From positions 1 to 8,831 of the forward strand of contig JAJYZM010000030.1 of NCBI GenBank assembly GCA_021799935.1: a stretch of DNA of 8,831 nt, written 5' to 3'. The notes under the pieces were generated by a model that made no database searches, was not told where the DNA came from, and worked only from the letters and a program-made list of their open reading frames with translations. This document shows positions 7,196-8,831 of the stretch, piece after piece; within the stretch, counting starts at the first letter, position 1; every line of letters begins with the position of its first letter. This DNA comes from a bacterium. Its GTDB lineage: Bacteria > SZUA-79 > Acidulodesulfobacterales > Acidulodesulfobacteraceae. Position numbers and translations under genes: made by a program.

Positions 7196-8831
7196 TTAAT
7201 TCTTAGGAATTAATTCTATATAAGCCTTTTTAAATAATTCCGGCTGTCCCGTCGTCATATTCATTTTTGAATTAACGAACACCTTCCAGTTGGCTTCGTC
7301 TAATTTTGGATGATCGGTTCTGTAATAGAAACCGGGGTACCTTGTTTCTTCCCTGAATAAAACATGCCTTAAATGAAGCTCTCCGACTACCGACCTGTGG
7401 TAATTCTCCCATGCTCTCATGAGTTCGTGCAGATTTGAAGCGGCAAGCTTCGGCGCATCTTCCTTAAGTTTATTTAAGAGGTCTAATCCTCTTAAAAGAC
7501 TTGCTTCGCTTGTCCTGTAGAATGTAGAAGTACCGGCAACATATTCGTCCATAAGCTTGTTTAATCTGAATAAGTAAAGTCTAGGCCTGATATAGTTCGG
7601 GTTGACATTCGGTTCCGTCGAATAATCTTTGAACTTTTCGTATGTAATCATAGGTCCGTAGATTTTTTCGGCAAGGGTTTTATTGTCGGTATGAACGGTG
7701 GGCGTATAACCCGGATCGTCCAATATAAATCTTACGGCGGATTTTGCCGCAATCCTTCCTTCTACGTAAGAACCTGACGAAAATTTATGTCCGGACGCTC
7801 CGACTCCGTCTCCGCCGGTGAAAAGGCCGTTAACGGTCGTCATGCGATTATAACCCCACTGCCATTCTTTAGGGGCTATGTCTTCCGGTCCGCTGACCCA
7901 CATTCCGCAAGCTCCCGAATGAGAACCTAAGAAATACGGTTCCGTCGGCATAACTTCGGAATTTGTTTCGCCCGGGTCTATATCCATAGATGCCCAGAGT
8001 CCGGCCTGCGCAACCGTCATATCAAGGAAATCTTCCCATGCGTCGGCTTCAAGCGATTTCTTCCTCTTTTCGGGAAGAGTTTCGAAAAGCGTTTTCATAG
8101 CTCCCGAAGTATTCATATAGAACGGACCGTTTCCTTCCATCCAGTCTTTTAGCATAACATGGTTCCACAAGCAGGTCGCCGGAATTTTGGCCTGCCCGTA
8201 TGGCCTGATGTCGTCTAACATAGATCCCCATTTTTGCATATAATCCTCGCCGTGGGCGTTTAACACTCTTGATTTGAACAATGTAAACCAAGCGCCGACG
8301 GGACCGTAGCCGTCTTTAAAACGGTTAGGAACGAATCTGTTTTCCATGGTGGTCATTTCCGCTCCGGCATGATATCCCATCGCATACGTAGAACCGGCAT
8401 TCCATATGGCGTACCATGTTCTTCCCATACCTTCCGCCTGAGACCTCGGCCTGAAGACGTTGACCGCGCCGCCGCAAGCCATAATTACAGCTTTTGCCTT
8501 AAATATATATATCTTTGCTTCTCTTAAGCTGAAACCTATTGCTCCCGCAACTCTGTTCGGCACTTTTTCGTCCATAAGAAGTTCGGTAACGAAAACCCTT
8601 TCAATGATGTTCTGTTCGCCGAGGGCTTTTCTGGCGGCTTCCGCCACTAATACTTTGTACGACTCTCCGTGAATCATTATCTGCCATCTTCCGGCTCTAA
8701 GAGGCTTAGCGCCTTCAGCGATACTCCTTGTATCCTCTTCGTCTTCCTTGAATATCGGAAGGCCGAATTTTTCGAAAAGCTGAACGGTGGAATCTACGTG
8801 TCTGCCTACGTCGTAAATAAGGTCTTCCCTA
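7196..8831 (-). CDS. aprA: Dissimilatory adenylylsulfate reductase alpha subunit, N-terminus cut by window edge
   Basis: FAD-containing catalytic subunit of AprBA in the cytoplasm, reducing APS to sulfite plus AMP (reversible). The frame is open from the right edge to TAA at 7196, 544 residues. AprA is usually about 650-670, so roughly 110-120 N-terminal residues with most of the first FAD motif are outside. The ATG at 8677 is internal: upstream codons continue AprA (EDLIYDVGRHVDSTVQLFE, then GRWQ before IMIHGESYK). Family blocks include ACGGAVNVFRPRS, NRFVPNRFKDGYGPVGAWF, MPTEPYFLGSHSGACG, NRMTTVNGLF, GVGASGHKFSSGS and FREETRYPGFYYRTDHP. In Archaeoglobus numbering Trp234 (GRTW), Arg265 (NRFKDGY) and the His398 equivalent (GSHSG) are present. 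Position 278 is Thr rather than Leu and 317 is Trp rather than Arg. The loop before GRWQ is about 11 residues shorter than in Desulfovibrio as I recall it. aprB is expected upstream, outside the window. Confidence 0.97.
   Translation of the reverse strand, partial: REDLIYDVGRHVDSTVQLFEKFGLPIFKEDEEDTRSIAEGAKPLRAGRWQIMIHGESYKVLVAEAARKALGEQNIIERVFVTELLMDEKVPNRVAGAIGFSLREAKIYIFKAKAVIMACGGAVNVFRPRSQAEGMGRTWYAIWNAGSTYAMGYHAGAEMTTMENRFVPNRFKDGYGPVGAWFTLFKSRVLNAHGEDYMQKWGSMLDDIRPYGQAKIPATCLWNHVMLKDWMEGNGPFYMNTSGAMKTLFETLPEKRKKSLEADAWEDFLDMTVAQAGLWASMDIDPGETNSEVMPTEPYFLGSHSGACGMWVSGPEDIAPKEWQWGYNRMTTVNGLFTGGDGVGASGHKFSSGSYVEGRIAAKSAVRFILDDPGYTPTVHTDNKTLAEKIYGPMITYEKFKDYSTEPNVNPNYIRPRLYLFRLNKLMDEYVAGTSTFYRTSEASLLRGLDLLNKLKEDAPKLAASNLHELMRAWENYHRSVVGELHLRHVLFREETRYPGFYYRTDHPKLDEANWKVFVNSKMNMTTGQPELFKKAYIELIPKN

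Noticed and set aside
8677..8831. Start of aprA at the ATG at 8677
   Set aside because: The frame stays open upstream and encodes well-known AprA sequence (the REDL, GRHVD and GRWQ blocks), so that ATG is internal and the gene runs off the window.

Overview
The window carries five same-strand (minus) genes that read as a dissimilatory sulfur-energy locus. In transcription order they are aprA (adenylylsulfate reductase alpha subunit, N-terminus beyond the right edge), qmoA, qmoB, qmoC (quinone-interacting membrane-bound oxidoreductase) and hppA (ion-pumping membrane pyrophosphatase, C-terminus beyond the left edge). I translated both edge-truncated genes by hand. Each is a continuous frame to the window boundary with no frameshift or internal stop.

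The layout from right to left is: aprA 8831-7196; a 276-bp spacer with a strong GC-rich hairpin, a short tandem repeat and a candidate promoter; qmoA 6919-5621; a 110-bp spacer; qmoB 5510-3192; a 14-bp gap; qmoC 3177-1999; a 61-bp gap with a small AT-rich inverted repeat; and hppA 1937-1. No gene was found on the plus strand. There are no RNA genes, mobile elements or CRISPR arrays.

The parts fit together as follows. In sulfate reduction, ATP sulfurylase (not in the window) makes APS and pyrophosphate. AprBA reduces APS to sulfite and AMP. QmoABC is the membrane complex thought to pass electrons from menaquinol to AprBA. HppA can hydrolyse the pyrophosphate, pulling APS formation forward and recovering part of its energy as an ion gradient. 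Pump, electron donor and reductase are therefore side by side. The same genes can serve sulfite oxidation or sulfur disproportionation in reverse, and the window alone does not settle direction.

The organism is probably a Gram-negative-type anaerobic bacterium of a sulfate-reducing or disproportionating lineage (Desulfobacterota/'Deltaproteobacteria'-like, or Nitrospirota). The basis is a full-length QmoC with a cytochrome b part; Gram-positive sulfate reducers are known to replace QmoC with HdrBC. Hand-counted lines give roughly low-to-mid 40s per cent GC, with frequent ATA, AGA and AGG codons and two TTG starts. An uncultured lineage such as Sva0485/Acidulodesulfobacterales is possible, but this is a guess.

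I see no wholly new system. The most unusual signal is in AprA. The catalytic Arg265, His398 and Trp234 equivalents are kept, but two positions recalled as lining the AMP/APS adenine pocket (Leu278 and Arg317, Archaeoglobus numbering) are Thr and Trp. The hairpin region between aprA and qmoA and the full ferredoxin-like cysteine set in QmoA also merit a look.
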